Shown here piece by piece: positions 15,842 through 22,793 of a DNA stretch of 29,391 bases. Source of the stretch: Hymenobacter sp. (GTDB lineage Bacteria; Bacteroidota; Bacteroidia; Cytophagales; Hymenobacteraceae); NCBI GenBank assembly GCA_025362615.1, contig JANYFQ010000266.1:1-29391 (forward strand), read 5' to 3'. The notes beneath the pieces are model-generated. The model saw nothing but the letters and a program-made list of their open reading frames with translations. It ran no database searches and was not told the origin of the DNA. A program made the translations under genes and the position numbers. Within the stretch, counting starts at the first letter, position 1. Each line of letters begins with the position of its first letter.

Positions 15842-18196
15842 TCAACCGCCAAAACTCTGGCGGCTGGCCCGTTGCACAATCTCGGCAATGAGTTTTTCCT
15901 CGAACACCCTGGGCAGGCGTTGTTCGCGGACGAGCTTGCGGACCATGTTGAACTGAAAGTCGGTCAGGCGTTTGTGGGTGCGTTCCCAGTCGTAGAGCCG
16001 TTGCAGGGTTTCCAGGGTCAGGGGTTCGGCGGGGGTGGGGCTGACGGGGGCGACTGGCGCTTCTTCCAAGCCCATGAGCAGGTCGGGTTGGTGCTCCAGC
16101 ACCGCATCAATGGCCGCGTGGCCGTTTTTGATTTCGGATTCGGTCAGGGGGCGGCTCAGTTCAATGGCGCGGGCAATGCAGCCGCTCATTTCGAGCTGGC
16201 GCGGGCTGAGGCGCTGGCTTTGGCGGCCCCACGTTTCGATGGCGTCCCAGGCAGCTTCGCCCAGCGAGGTGAGGGCGGCAGCCTGGGCCCGCTGCTCCTC
16301 ACGGGCCAGTTCTGCCGGGGTCTGGCGGGCGCGGGGCGCGTCGGCGGCGCGGTCGGAGGCGGGTACGGCCCGGATGGCAGCGGTCAGCGCGGGCGGCACC
16401 GGCAGGCGCTGCAACTGTTGCCAGCACTCTTCTTTCACGGCCCACTCGCGCGCGGTGCGGGTGCCGGCCGTGGTCCGCAGGTAGTTGTCCACTACCTGTA
16501 GCGCCGCCTTCACGGCCTCGCGCACGGGGTCCGTCAGGCCCTGCTGCCGCCAGATACGGTTAAGGCTGACTGGTTGCGGGTTCATCAGTTGCCGGAGCCA
16601 CGCCACCGTGTAGCAAACCGTGAGGGCCCGGTAGCCTCCGCCCCGCCCAAACGTCTGGTCATACAGTTTTTCAGCGGACTGGAACAGAATGGCTTTGGCG
16701 GCCAGGTCCTGAAACCAGAATTTATCCGGCACCGGCGGCTTGGCCCTGACTTTCAGCTTCGTTTTGCTGGCGGGCGGGTTGATGAAAAAGGAGTAAAGGT
16801 TTTGGGCACCGCCCGCCACGATGTGCGGCCAGCCATCCCAGGTCAGGTCAAATTTGGCTACCGATTCTTTGGTCAATACCTGGGTTTTGGGGTTTTCGCG
16901 CTCGAAAACCGTGCGGCTGGCTTTGGTGATGCGCCGGGCCAGCTCGACCTTATATTGGCCCCGTGCCCGCTCGTAGAACCAGCGCGTAAGCACCTGCGTG
17001 CCGGCCGGCGCGGGCGCCGTCGTGGTACGCGACACCCGTTCCAGCTCCGTGTTAAACTCGCTGTTGGCCGACAGGTCGGCCGGGGAAATGCCGTTCTGGG
17101 TATTAGCGAAGCGCGAAATGAGCGGCACCATCACCGCCATTTCTTCGGGATGGCGCAGCACAGTCAGCTTCATTTGCACGAATACCTGGGCCAGCGGGTC
17201 CACCTCCTTGTCTTTGCCGGTCATCTCGCGGCGGGTCTGGAAGATGGAGGCGGTGGTCTGGCCGCCGTTCACGATTTGCAGCGCCCGGATGCTGGCAATG
17301 CCCTTGCCGCCTTCGGGTAAATCGGTCAGTTCCACCTCGCTGGCGGTAGCGGCCAGCCCATTGTTGTACGCCAGGAAGCGGTGGGGCACCTCCTTAATCG
17401 TATCGCGGATGCCTTTATTCGTCTTGCCGCCGAATTGCAGAAAGGAGCGCACGTTCTGTTCCAGCAGGCGGGCCCCGTACTTCTCGTAAATGTCGGCCAG
17501 GATGTTGCCGGGCAGGATGGCCAGGTAGCTTTGGTAGTCCTCGTTACTAACCGGCATCGGCAGGCAGGGCAGCGGGCCGTCGAAGTCGCGCACAAAGTCA
17601 ATTTCAATCGGCTCACGGGCGTAGCCGCTGGTGCTTGTGCGGTGAAACCGCTCCAGGTCCCAGACGTGGAACTGCAGCAGTACGCCGTGCTTCGTGCGCC
17701 GCTCCTCAATGCCCTGCACCCGGGTGCCCAGCAGGTTGTTGGTCAGCACGAAAACCCGCACCCGCACCGGCTGGTAACTGCTGCTGTGCAGTTTGGTGGC
17801 CAGCTCGTAGGCCAGCGAGTGGCGGTCGAGTTCTGTTTTAAGGTAGCCGTTGAGGCCGCGGGTGAGGAACTGCTCCGGCAGCCGGGAAAGGCGCCCCAGG
17901 TCCGTGGTGTTAAGGGTCGTCAGCTCGTCGCTTTCGTCGGTGGCCTGCACGATAAACAGGTCCAGGTTTTCGCTGTCTTCGCCCAGGGAAAAGGCGTTGA
18001 TGCGGTACACCACGCTGCCGGCCTGCCGGCCTTCGGTGCAAAACACCACGTCGGCGGTCAGGTCCACGTCGGCCAGCAGGTCGGTGAGGTGCAGGGTGGC
18101 CGCTTCCTCAAACAAAACGCCCTCACTGGCGGCCCGTTGGCGGATTTCCTGGTTCAGGTCGCGCAGAAAGTCATGGAGTTGTTCGGTTTCATCCAC
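15842..18196 (-). CDS. AIPR (abortive infection phage resistance) family protein
   Basis: The protein has 784 residues from a GTG at 18196 that overlaps the previous stop by eight bases. An ATG at 18259 would add 21 residues overlapping the upstream gene. The AIPR signature is clear in the middle: NVRSFLQFGGKTNKGIRDTI, P-H-R-F-L-A-Y-N-N-G-L-A-A-T-A, LQIVNGGQTTASIF, and F-A-N-T-Q-N-G-I-S-P-A-D-L-S-A-N. The family was named from plasmid-borne abortive-infection genes. It recurs as the last gene of operons with a PD-(D/E)XK motif protein, a Z1-domain ATPase, a MORC-type ATPase and Dcm/Vsr. Only the PD-(D/E)XK partner remains next to it. The C-terminal 200 residues are charged and helical. The family is confident; the mechanism is unknown. 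Confidence 0.9.
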   Translation of the reverse strand: MDETEQLHDFLRDLNQEIRQRAASEGVLFEEAATLHLTDLLADVDLTADVVFCTEGRQAGSVVYRINAFSLGEDSENLDLFIVQATDESDELTTLNTTDLGRLSRLPEQFLTRGLNGYLKTELDRHSLAYELATKLHSSSYQPVRVRVFVLTNNLLGTRVQGIEERRTKHGVLLQFHVWDLERFHRTSTSGYAREPIEIDFVRDFDGPLPCLPMPVSNEDYQSYLAILPGNILADIYEKYGARLLEQNVRSFLQFGGKTNKGIRDTIKEVPHRFLAYNNGLAATASEVELTDLPEGGKGIASIRALQIVNGGQTTASIFQTRREMTGKDKEVDPLAQVFVQMKLTVLRHPEEMAVMVPLISRFANTQNGISPADLSANSEFNTELERVSRTTTAPAPAGTQVLTRWFYERARGQYKVELARRITKASRTVFERENPKTQVLTKESVAKFDLTWDGWPHIVAGGAQNLYSFFINPPASKTKLKVRAKPPVPDKFWFQDLAAKAILFQSAEKLYDQTFGRGGGYRALTVCYTVAWLRQLMNPQPVSLNRIWRQQGLTDPVREAVKAALQVVDNYLRTTAGTRTAREWAVKEECWQQLQRLPVPPALTAAIRAVPASDRAADAPRARQTPAELAREEQRAQAAALTSLGEAAWDAIETWGRQSQRLSPRQLEMSGCIARAIELSRPLTESEIKNGHAAIDAVLEHQPDLLMGLEEAPVAPVSPTPAEPLTLETLQRLYDWERTHKRLTDFQFNMVRKLVREQRLPRVFEEKLIAEIVQRASRQSFGG

Positions 18197-19052
18197 GGGG
18201 AAACAGCGTAAGGAGTTCGGTAAAAGGACAGTGGTAAGCAGCCAAGCTGGCAAGGTCAAGCGAGTAGGTCAGGGCGGGGATGGCGGCCGGCAGGTCAGCG
18301 TGGCGCAGGCGCGGAAAGTCGCCCTGTACCCGCAGCACCTGCGGCTGGCCCGGCACGGTGTAGGTGGTGCCCTGGTAGCGGGCGGCCTGCACGTCGAGGT
18401 GACCGGCTTGGCGCAGGCGCAGGGTCAGTGCTTCGAGCACGGCCGGGTGCGGGGCCAGGCGGGCGGCCAGCGCGGCGACCAGGGCCGGCAGGGTTTCGGC
18501 CGCCGGCCCGGACGGGCCTAAGCAGACGGCCACCAGCAAGAGGCAGCCGAACGGCATCTCATCGAGCTGGCGGGCGCTGCTGACTTTAATGGTAGTCGTG
18601 TCGGGGCCAAGGGTTTTGACCTCGGCTGCACCCCTGTCGGGGATGATAAAATCCTGGGCCTCGCGCAACGGCCCGACCCAGGCAGCAAGGGCGGCAGCTG
18701 GGGTTGCTCCTTCCAGCAGCAACTGCCGCAGCACGTACAGCTCACCGTATAGCCCCTGCTGGGCGCTGCTGCTTAGTCCCTCGGAGCTGAAGGCCCGGAG
18801 CAGCGCCTCCCAGTGTTCGAGGCGTTGCACGAAGGCCCGCATCCGGCCCAGGTCGGTGGCGGGGGTGGCGCTGGCCTGCACGATGTCAGCCGCCAGGGCC
18901 GCGAAAACGTCGGTCAGCTGGTCTTCATCCAGAATCAGGGCCAGGTAAGCGAGGGTGCCCCCGCCGGATTCCAGCGTTTCGAGGCGCAGGCCGTGGTGGC
19001 GGTAGTCGGCCGTGAAGGACTGCGCCAGGTGGCGGGGCAGGCGCAGCAGCAT
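18189..19052 (-). CDS. PD-(D/E)XK motif protein (DUF4420/PF14390 type), N-terminus probably truncated
   Basis: The protein has 287 residues from the only ATG available. Key segments are the helix GLYGELYVLRQLLLEG, then WVGPLREAQDFIIPDRGAAE followed by V-K-T, giving the P-D...E-V-K nuclease core, then a T-T-I-K-V-S-S-A-R-Q-L-D helix. This matches the nuclease found between Z1 and AIPR genes in predicted MORC-linked restriction systems. In frame upstream of the ATG the sequence still reads like protein (RFWRPYVPGDAPPRP) up to a TAG at the end of the 77-residue gene. Family members begin earlier, so I infer that the first residues were lost at a junction near 19090. It overlaps the AIPR gene by eight bases, so the two are translated together. 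Confidence 0.8.
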   Translation of the reverse strand: MLLRLPRHLAQSFTADYRHHGLRLETLESGGGTLAYLALILDEDQLTDVFAALAADIVQASATPATDLGRMRAFVQRLEHWEALLRAFSSEGLSSSAQQGLYGELYVLRQLLLEGATPAAALAAWVGPLREAQDFIIPDRGAAEVKTLGPDTTTIKVSSARQLDEMPFGCLLLVAVCLGPSGPAAETLPALVAALAARLAPHPAVLEALTLRLRQAGHLDVQAARYQGTTYTVPGQPQVLRVQGDFPRLRHADLPAAIPALTYSLDLASLAAYHCPFTELLTLFPRG

Positions 19053-19095
19053 AGGGCGCGGGGGCGCGTCGCCGGGTACGTAAGGCCGCCAGAAC

Positions 19096-19329
19096 CTACA
19101 GCGCCGCTACGGTACGGTTTTCAGCCGCCAAAGCGGCTACCGTTTTCTCCACGCTTTCGCGAATGGCCGCCAAATTCAACGGTTGGCTGCCGGCCACTTG
19201 AGCGCCAAACGCAACCGTTTGGCTGATTATGCTCGGCGTAATGTTGGCCTCTCGATTGAGCAAAATAAGGGTAGCCTTGCGTACCCTCTGCTCGTGTTCG
19301 TTGAGAACGGGAAAAGTAATTTCTGACAT
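19096..19329 (-). CDS. Small helical hypothetical protein
   Basis: The protein has 77 residues from the ATG at 19329 and reads MSEITFPVLNEHEQRVRKAT with a predicted all-helical remainder, ending ENRTVAAL. It is not recognised. The gene's stop is fused directly to the truncated front of the PD-(D/E)XK gene. It was either brought in by the rearrangement or now drives transcription of the two genes after it. It shares an 88-base divergent intergenic region with the HNH gene. Confidence 0.5.
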   Translation of the reverse strand: MSEITFPVLNEHEQRVRKATLILLNREANITPSIISQTVAFGAQVAGSQPLNLAAIRESVEKTVAALAAENRTVAAL

Positions 19330-19366
19330 GGGAAGAAAAAAAACGGTGGGTTAGCCGGTAGCAATT

Positions 19367-19374
19367 TAGCTTTG
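19367..19374 (+). promoter_or_regulatory. -7 box for the HNH gene
   Basis: TAGCTTTG matches TAnnTTTG, 43 bases before the ATG at 19418. No TTG is at the ideal upstream distance. Confidence 0.45.
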
Positions 19375-19417
19375 AAGCCGCGCCCAACCAAAACGGGCTT
19401 TTCCTTACGCTCAAACG

Positions 19418-20200
19418 ATGAAACCCGGACAACGACTTTGGACCCGCGACGAATTGCTGTTGGCAATCAACCTGTATTGTAAACTGACTTTCGGGCAGAT
19501 GCACAGCCGCAACCTGGCAATTGTTGAGTTGGCCGGCCTGCTCAACCGAACGCCAAGCTCCATCGCCTTGAAGTTGGTAAACTTCGCCAGCCTTGACCCA
19601 AGTTTGACCCAAGCGGGCATGAGCAACGCCAGCCAGCTTGACCGGCAAGTGTGGAGCGAGTTCTACGCCGACTGGTCGGGCAAGGCATACGAAAGCGAAA
19701 AGCTGTTGGCCGAAGCTCAGCACACCACGCTGGAAGAATTAGTGGTGGAGTACGAGCCGCTGCCGCCCGTGCCGGCCGGCAAGGTAAAGGAGCAGTTGGT
19801 GAAAGTGCGGGTCAATCAGCAGTTTTTCCGCAAGGCCATCATGGCGGCTTACAACAATACGTGTTGCATCACGGGCTTGCAGCAACCAGCGTTGCTAGTC
19901 GCCGGCCACATCAAGCCGTGGAGCGAGGACGAAGCCAACCGACTCAACCCTCGCAACGGCCTGGCCTTAAACGCCCTCCACGACCGCGCCTTTGAGCTGG
20001 GGCTGTTCACCATCCGGCCCGACGACTACGTGATAGAAGTAACGCCCGCCCTGCGAAACCCAAAGCGGCCCGACGCCGACGCGGCCGGGGCGTTGCTGGG
20101 CCGTTTTCACGGGCAGGGGCTGCGGCTGCCGGCGCGGCAGCGGTTTCTGCCCGACCCGATGTTTCTGGCCTGGCACCGGGCGAAGTGGCTGGGAAAGTAG
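19418..20200 (+). CDS. HNH endonuclease (HNH_2 type)
   Basis: The protein has 260 residues. The first 100 form a helical region of the kind found in front of HNH_2 domains (TFGQMHSRNLAIVELAGLLN; SSIALKLVNFASLDPS). The nuclease domain holds FRKAIMAAYNNTCCITGLQQ, then H-I-K-P-W-S, then RLNPRNGLALNALHDRAFEL, with the H...N...H catalytic triad. Such proteins are annotated as putative restriction endonucleases and are scattered in defence islands. The last 224 bases recur almost unchanged at 22512-22735. It stands alone, with its own -7 box and the three-gene STAS/PIN module 120 bases downstream. No methyltransferase partner is present. Confidence 0.88.
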   Translation: MKPGQRLWTRDELLLAINLYCKLTFGQMHSRNLAIVELAGLLNRTPSSIALKLVNFASLDPSLTQAGMSNASQLDRQVWSEFYADWSGKAYESEKLLAEAQHTTLEELVVEYEPLPPVPAGKVKEQLVKVRVNQQFFRKAIMAAYNNTCCITGLQQPALLVAGHIKPWSEDEANRLNPRNGLALNALHDRAFELGLFTIRPDDYVIEVTPALRNPKRPDADAAGALLGRFHGQGLRLPARQRFLPDPMFLAWHRAKWLGK

Positions 20201-20281
20201 CAAACCGGCTGGCTGGGAAAACCTACTGCCGCTAAGTAAATAAAATCGCGCTACTGGCTGAAATTGCCAAGGGTGCTGGCT

Positions 20282-20289
20282 TATCTTTG
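20282..20289 (+). promoter_or_regulatory. -7 box for the STAS-GHKL gene
   Basis: TATCTTTG matches TAnnTTTG and lies 31 bases before the GTG start. A TTG sits only 15 bases upstream, shorter than the usual 19. Confidence 0.5.
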
Positions 20290-20320
20290 CTAACCGTGAC
20301 GAAATAATTGCCTTTCTGCT

Positions 20321-21214
20321 GTGTCTGTTCTTACGCTCGAATCCTGGCATCCGCTTCCCTTGCAAGGTGCCATCCGAACAGACCCCGCGGGCTTCGCGCA
20401 ACTCGTTCAACTACATAGCCGGGGGTTGTTGCTGCGCGACCAGCCGGTTCTGTTGGATTTCACCAAACTGAACTGGCTTGATGGCAACCAGTGCGCCCTG
20501 TTGGGCGCGATGCTGCACGATTTGGAGGAACAACGCGGACTGTCTTTTGGCGTGGATGGGGACCTGGTACGGCAGCGATTCAGCGTACTGCTGCAAAACG
20601 GGTTTTTGCAGGACGAAACCGACACATGGGCCGGCGGCAGCACCACCTCCGTGCAGATGCGGGCGTTTGATGTAACCGACGCGGACGGTTTTCTAGCATA
20701 CGTCGCCAACTGCCTGTTGCAACAGCCTGACATGGGCACTGCCTGTGGCGCGGCAGAGCAGAACAACATTGCCTCGCACTTGCTGGAAGTTTTTACCAAC
20801 GTGCGGCGCCACGCCGAAACCGACCGGCAGGTGTACGTGTGTGGGCAGTATTATCCGAAGCTCCGGCAGCTCAAGTTCACCCTCGTGGACCTGGGCCGGG
20901 GTTACCTCGGCCCGATTCAGGACTTCACCAGCCGGCCTCAATACCGGCCCGTTGGGGTGCCGGTCGTGCTGCCGGAACACGCGCTGCGCTGGGCGCTGGC
21001 GGGGCACAACAGCAGCCTGCCGGGCCGGCGTGGCGGTGTGGGGCTCAAAGTGTTACGCGACTATTGCATCGGCCGGGGCGGGGAACTACACCTGGTCAGC
21101 GATGGTTGTTACCTCACTGGCCGGCTGGGTGTTGACCGCAAGCCGGTTTACAGCACCAAGGCGGTACCGCCGTTTCAGGGCAGCGTGGTACACATCGTGT
21201 TCAACTGCGGGTAG
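20321..21214 (+). CDS. STAS-like plus GHKL (histidine-kinase-like) ATPase protein
   Basis: The protein has 297 residues from a GTG at 20321. Residues about 30-80 resemble a STAS fold (QPVLLDFTKLNWLDGNQCAL followed by L-G-A-M-L). Residues about 145-295 carry GHKL ATP-binding boxes: N-box SHLLEVFTNVRRHA (Glu156, Asn160), G1 box LVDLGRGY (Asp190, Gly192, Gly194), and G2 box GRRGGVGLKVLRDY. There is no phosphoacceptor His or sensor domain, so it is not an ordinary sensor kinase. It is closer to anti-sigma-factor-like kinases and MutL/Hsp90-type switches. It is the first of three same-strand genes followed by a STAS-like protein and a PIN protein. I infer a partner-switch pair controlling a nuclease. 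Confidence 0.8.
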   Translation: MSVLTLESWHPLPLQGAIRTDPAGFAQLVQLHSRGLLLRDQPVLLDFTKLNWLDGNQCALLGAMLHDLEEQRGLSFGVDGDLVRQRFSVLLQNGFLQDETDTWAGGSTTSVQMRAFDVTDADGFLAYVANCLLQQPDMGTACGAAEQNNIASHLLEVFTNVRRHAETDRQVYVCGQYYPKLRQLKFTLVDLGRGYLGPIQDFTSRPQYRPVGVPVVLPEHALRWALAGHNSSLPGRRGGVGLKVLRDYCIGRGGELHLVSDGCYLTGRLGVDRKPVYSTKAVPPFQGSVVHIVFNCG

Positions 21215-21219
21215 TTGAC

Positions 21220-21249
21220 TTGCGCGGACAACAAATTATTCTACCTTTG
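21220..21249 (+). promoter_or_regulatory. Consensus promoter for the STAS-like/PIN pair
   Basis: TTG at 21220-21222 and TACCTTTG at 21242-21249, spaced by 19 bases, match the Bacteroidota consensus exactly. The promoter lies just after the stop of the STAS-GHKL gene, leaving an 80-base leader before the ATG at 21338. The STAS-like and PIN genes can therefore be expressed separately from the ATPase. ACCATT and AATGGT in the leader could form a small hairpin. Confidence 0.8.
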
Positions 21250-21337
21250 CGGTATAAGGCCCCCTTGCACCGCCCGAACCATTGGTTGAAATGGTGGTTG
21301 AAGGTACGTCGAGGGGTTCTCTTAACAACTTAATTTT

Positions 21338-21682
21338 ATGGACATGACCGCCGTGTTTTCCGTGAAGGAACTTCTGGGTAAAGAAGTGGCGGCTTTCGAT
21401 TTTGAGGGCCAGCCGGTTTTGGCCGTGCTGCGTCGGGCAGCGGCTGAGCGCCGTTCGCTTGTGTTGTCGTTCGCAGGGATGCGCCACGTAATGTCAGACT
21501 TTTTACACGCCACGGTAGGCGTGGTGCTGTCGGAGTATCCTGCGTTTGATGCCCTGCTCACAATCGTAGGCCTGGAACAAATACCTTACGCTGAGCTGAA
21601 GCTCACGGAGGTGAAGAAACTGGCTTTGGATGCTGATTACCGTCAGCGCACCGCCGAAGCCTGGGACGCTGAACTGGCCTGA
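21338..21682 (+). CDS. STAS-like domain protein (DUF4325 type)
   Basis: The protein has 114 residues. The core RRSLVLSFAGMRHVMSDFLH followed by A-T-V-G-V-V-L matches the S/T-x-x-F-L-x-x-x-x-G pattern of the STAS-like DUF4325 family, after a beta strand and helix (FDFEGQPVLAVLRRAAAERR). STAS proteins in partner-switch systems bind GHKL kinases and are regulated by phosphorylation of a Ser/Thr. Here Ser53 in MSDFL is the natural candidate. The gene is three bases upstream of the PIN gene, so the two are translationally coupled like an antitoxin and toxin. I infer that it holds or releases the PIN protein in response to the ATPase. Confidence 0.75.
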   Translation: MDMTAVFSVKELLGKEVAAFDFEGQPVLAVLRRAAAERRSLVLSFAGMRHVMSDFLHATVGVVLSEYPAFDALLTIVGLEQIPYAELKLTEVKKLALDADYRQRTAEAWDAELA

Positions 21683-21685
21683 TTC

Positions 21686-22324
21686 ATGGCTGACGAGGCA
21701 CACCTCCCCAAAATCTTTCATCCAGACACCATACAGCCGGCTCCCAACCGGCTGTATTTTTTTGATGCCAATGTGTGGCTGGAACTGTTCAGCCCAATCC
21801 TGAGCCGACGCAACTTTATGCAGCCTTATGTGGCGCTATGGCAGCGGTTGCAGGCAAACGGGCAACCCTGCGTGGTAGCCAACGCAGTGGTTGTCTCGGA
21901 AGTGGTCAATCGGTTCTTGCGGCTGCGATTCGACATCTGGCGGGATGCGCCACAAACTGCTATTGACCTCAAAGCCAGTGGCGAACTACACGCCGGTGGA
22001 CGCATTGAATACAAGCGGCACTTTCGGGGTACTCAGGTGTACAAAGATGCAATGGACCTGTTTCTGGCAGCCTGGGACGAAATTTCCTGGTTGGTCATTT
22101 TTCAGGAACACGAAGTAGAAAGTAGCATCGTGCCGGCCATGTTGCGCAGGTATGGCAAGCAAACCGACTTCAATGACAAGTTTTACGTGGAGTTCTGTAA
22201 GGCCCACGGCTTATGGTTGGTAACACATGACGGCGACTTTTACGCGGGCGGCATCAATGCAATAACTGCCAACGTGAATATTATGGCTCACTACGAGGAA
22301 ATGAAGCGCCGACAGCAACGCTAA
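21686..22324 (+). CDS. PIN-domain ribonuclease-like protein
   Basis: The protein has 212 residues. It carries all PIN acidic positions: FFDANVWLEL (Asp28), VVVSEVVNRFLR (Glu72), KQTDFNDKFYVEF (Asp161, Asp164) and LVTHDGDF (Asp182, Asp184). PIN domains are metal-dependent RNases and are the toxins of VapBC modules. This one is larger than VapC (about 130 residues) because of an insert of roughly 75 residues between Glu72 and Asp161. It has a STAS-like partner in place of a VapB-type antitoxin. It starts three bases after that partner's stop. The gene ends directly at the Vsr remnant, which marks the edge of the inserted module. Confidence 0.82.
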   Translation: MADEAHLPKIFHPDTIQPAPNRLYFFDANVWLELFSPILSRRNFMQPYVALWQRLQANGQPCVVANAVVVSEVVNRFLRLRFDIWRDAPQTAIDLKASGELHAGGRIEYKRHFRGTQVYKDAMDLFLAAWDEISWLVIFQEHEVESSIVPAMLRRYGKQTDFNDKFYVEFCKAHGLWLVTHDGDFYAGGINAITANVNIMAHYEEMKRRQQR

Positions 22325-22325
22325 C

Positions 22326-22448
22326 GCCTTGCTGCCGCTCGTCGTTGGCGACGTTGCGGCCTGTTTCATTGAGCCAGAAATCGGTGCGGGTTTCAGGCAG
22401 CACGAAGTAGCGGCAACCCTCGTGCTGATGCCAGAAACAGCCGTGGAC
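22326..22448 (-). pseudogene. vsr: Fragment of a very-short-patch-repair endonuclease (Vsr)
   Basis: On the minus strand, from 22448 downwards, the frame reads V-H-G-C-F-W-H-Q-H-E-G-C-R-Y-F, then PETRTDFWLNETGRNVANDE and R-Q-Q. This aligns with the Vsr core F-V-H-G-C-F-W-H-x-H-x-C...P-x-T-R-x-E-F-W-x-x-K-x-x-x-N-x-x-R-D. An in-frame TGA precedes the Val, and similarity stops where the PIN gene begins, so both ends are lost. Vsr nicks T:G mismatches left by Dcm methylation. With AIPR and the PD-(D/E)XK gene nearby, this is probably a relic of the same Dcm/Vsr-type system. Confidence 0.7.
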
Positions 22449-22511
22449 TCAACCAGCGGTTTTGTGCTGTGACAAGATGAGGTCGGGCTTGCTGGGTACG
22501 TTTTTGTTGTG

Positions 22512-22735
22512 AACGCCCTGCACGACCGCGCCTTTGAGCTGGGCCTGTTCACCATCCGCCCCGACGATTACGTGATAGAAGTAACGCCCGCCCTGCGCCA
22601 CCCGAAGCGGCCCGACGCCGACGCGGCCGGGGCGTTGCTGGGCCGTTTTCACGGGCAGGGGCTGCGGCTGCCGGCGCGGCAGCGGTTTCTGCCCGACCCG
22701 ATGTTTCTGGCCTGGCACCGGGCGAAGTGGCTGGG
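22512..22735 (+). repeat. 224-base direct repeat of 19970-20193 flanking the STAS/PIN module
   Basis: The two copies align without gaps. All 7 mismatches lie in the first 93 bases, and the last 131 bases (20063-20193 against this copy) are identical. The copies start 2542 bases apart and enclose the three-gene module and the Vsr fragment. Confidence 0.92.
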
Positions 22736-22748
22736 GGCGGCGGGGTGA
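22512..22748 (+). pseudogene. Second, truncated copy of the HNH gene 3' end
   Basis: The frame encodes the last 78 or so residues of an HNH_2 protein, beginning N-A-L-H-D-R-A-F-E-L and ending WHRAKWLGAAG. It lacks the CxxC-like and H-I-K-P-W-S parts, so it cannot be an active nuclease. Over the shared 224 bases it differs from the intact gene at 7 positions, of which only one changes an amino acid (Asn to His). It is therefore a diverged allele, not a recent copy. Confidence 0.85.
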
Positions 22749-22793
22749 GTTGTGCCCGTTGGGATGAAAAATTGCCCCAAAAAGTTCTTCCCG

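Noticed and set aside
15689..16501. 270-codon plus-strand frame
   Set aside because: It is antisense to the AIPR gene and crosses the terminator hairpin.
17381..18211. 276-codon plus-strand frame
   Set aside because: It is antisense to the AIPR motif region, with no motif of its own.
22211..22555. 114-codon minus-strand frame over the PIN-HNH junction
   Set aside because: It is in a different frame from the Vsr-like residues and overlaps the PIN gene antisense.
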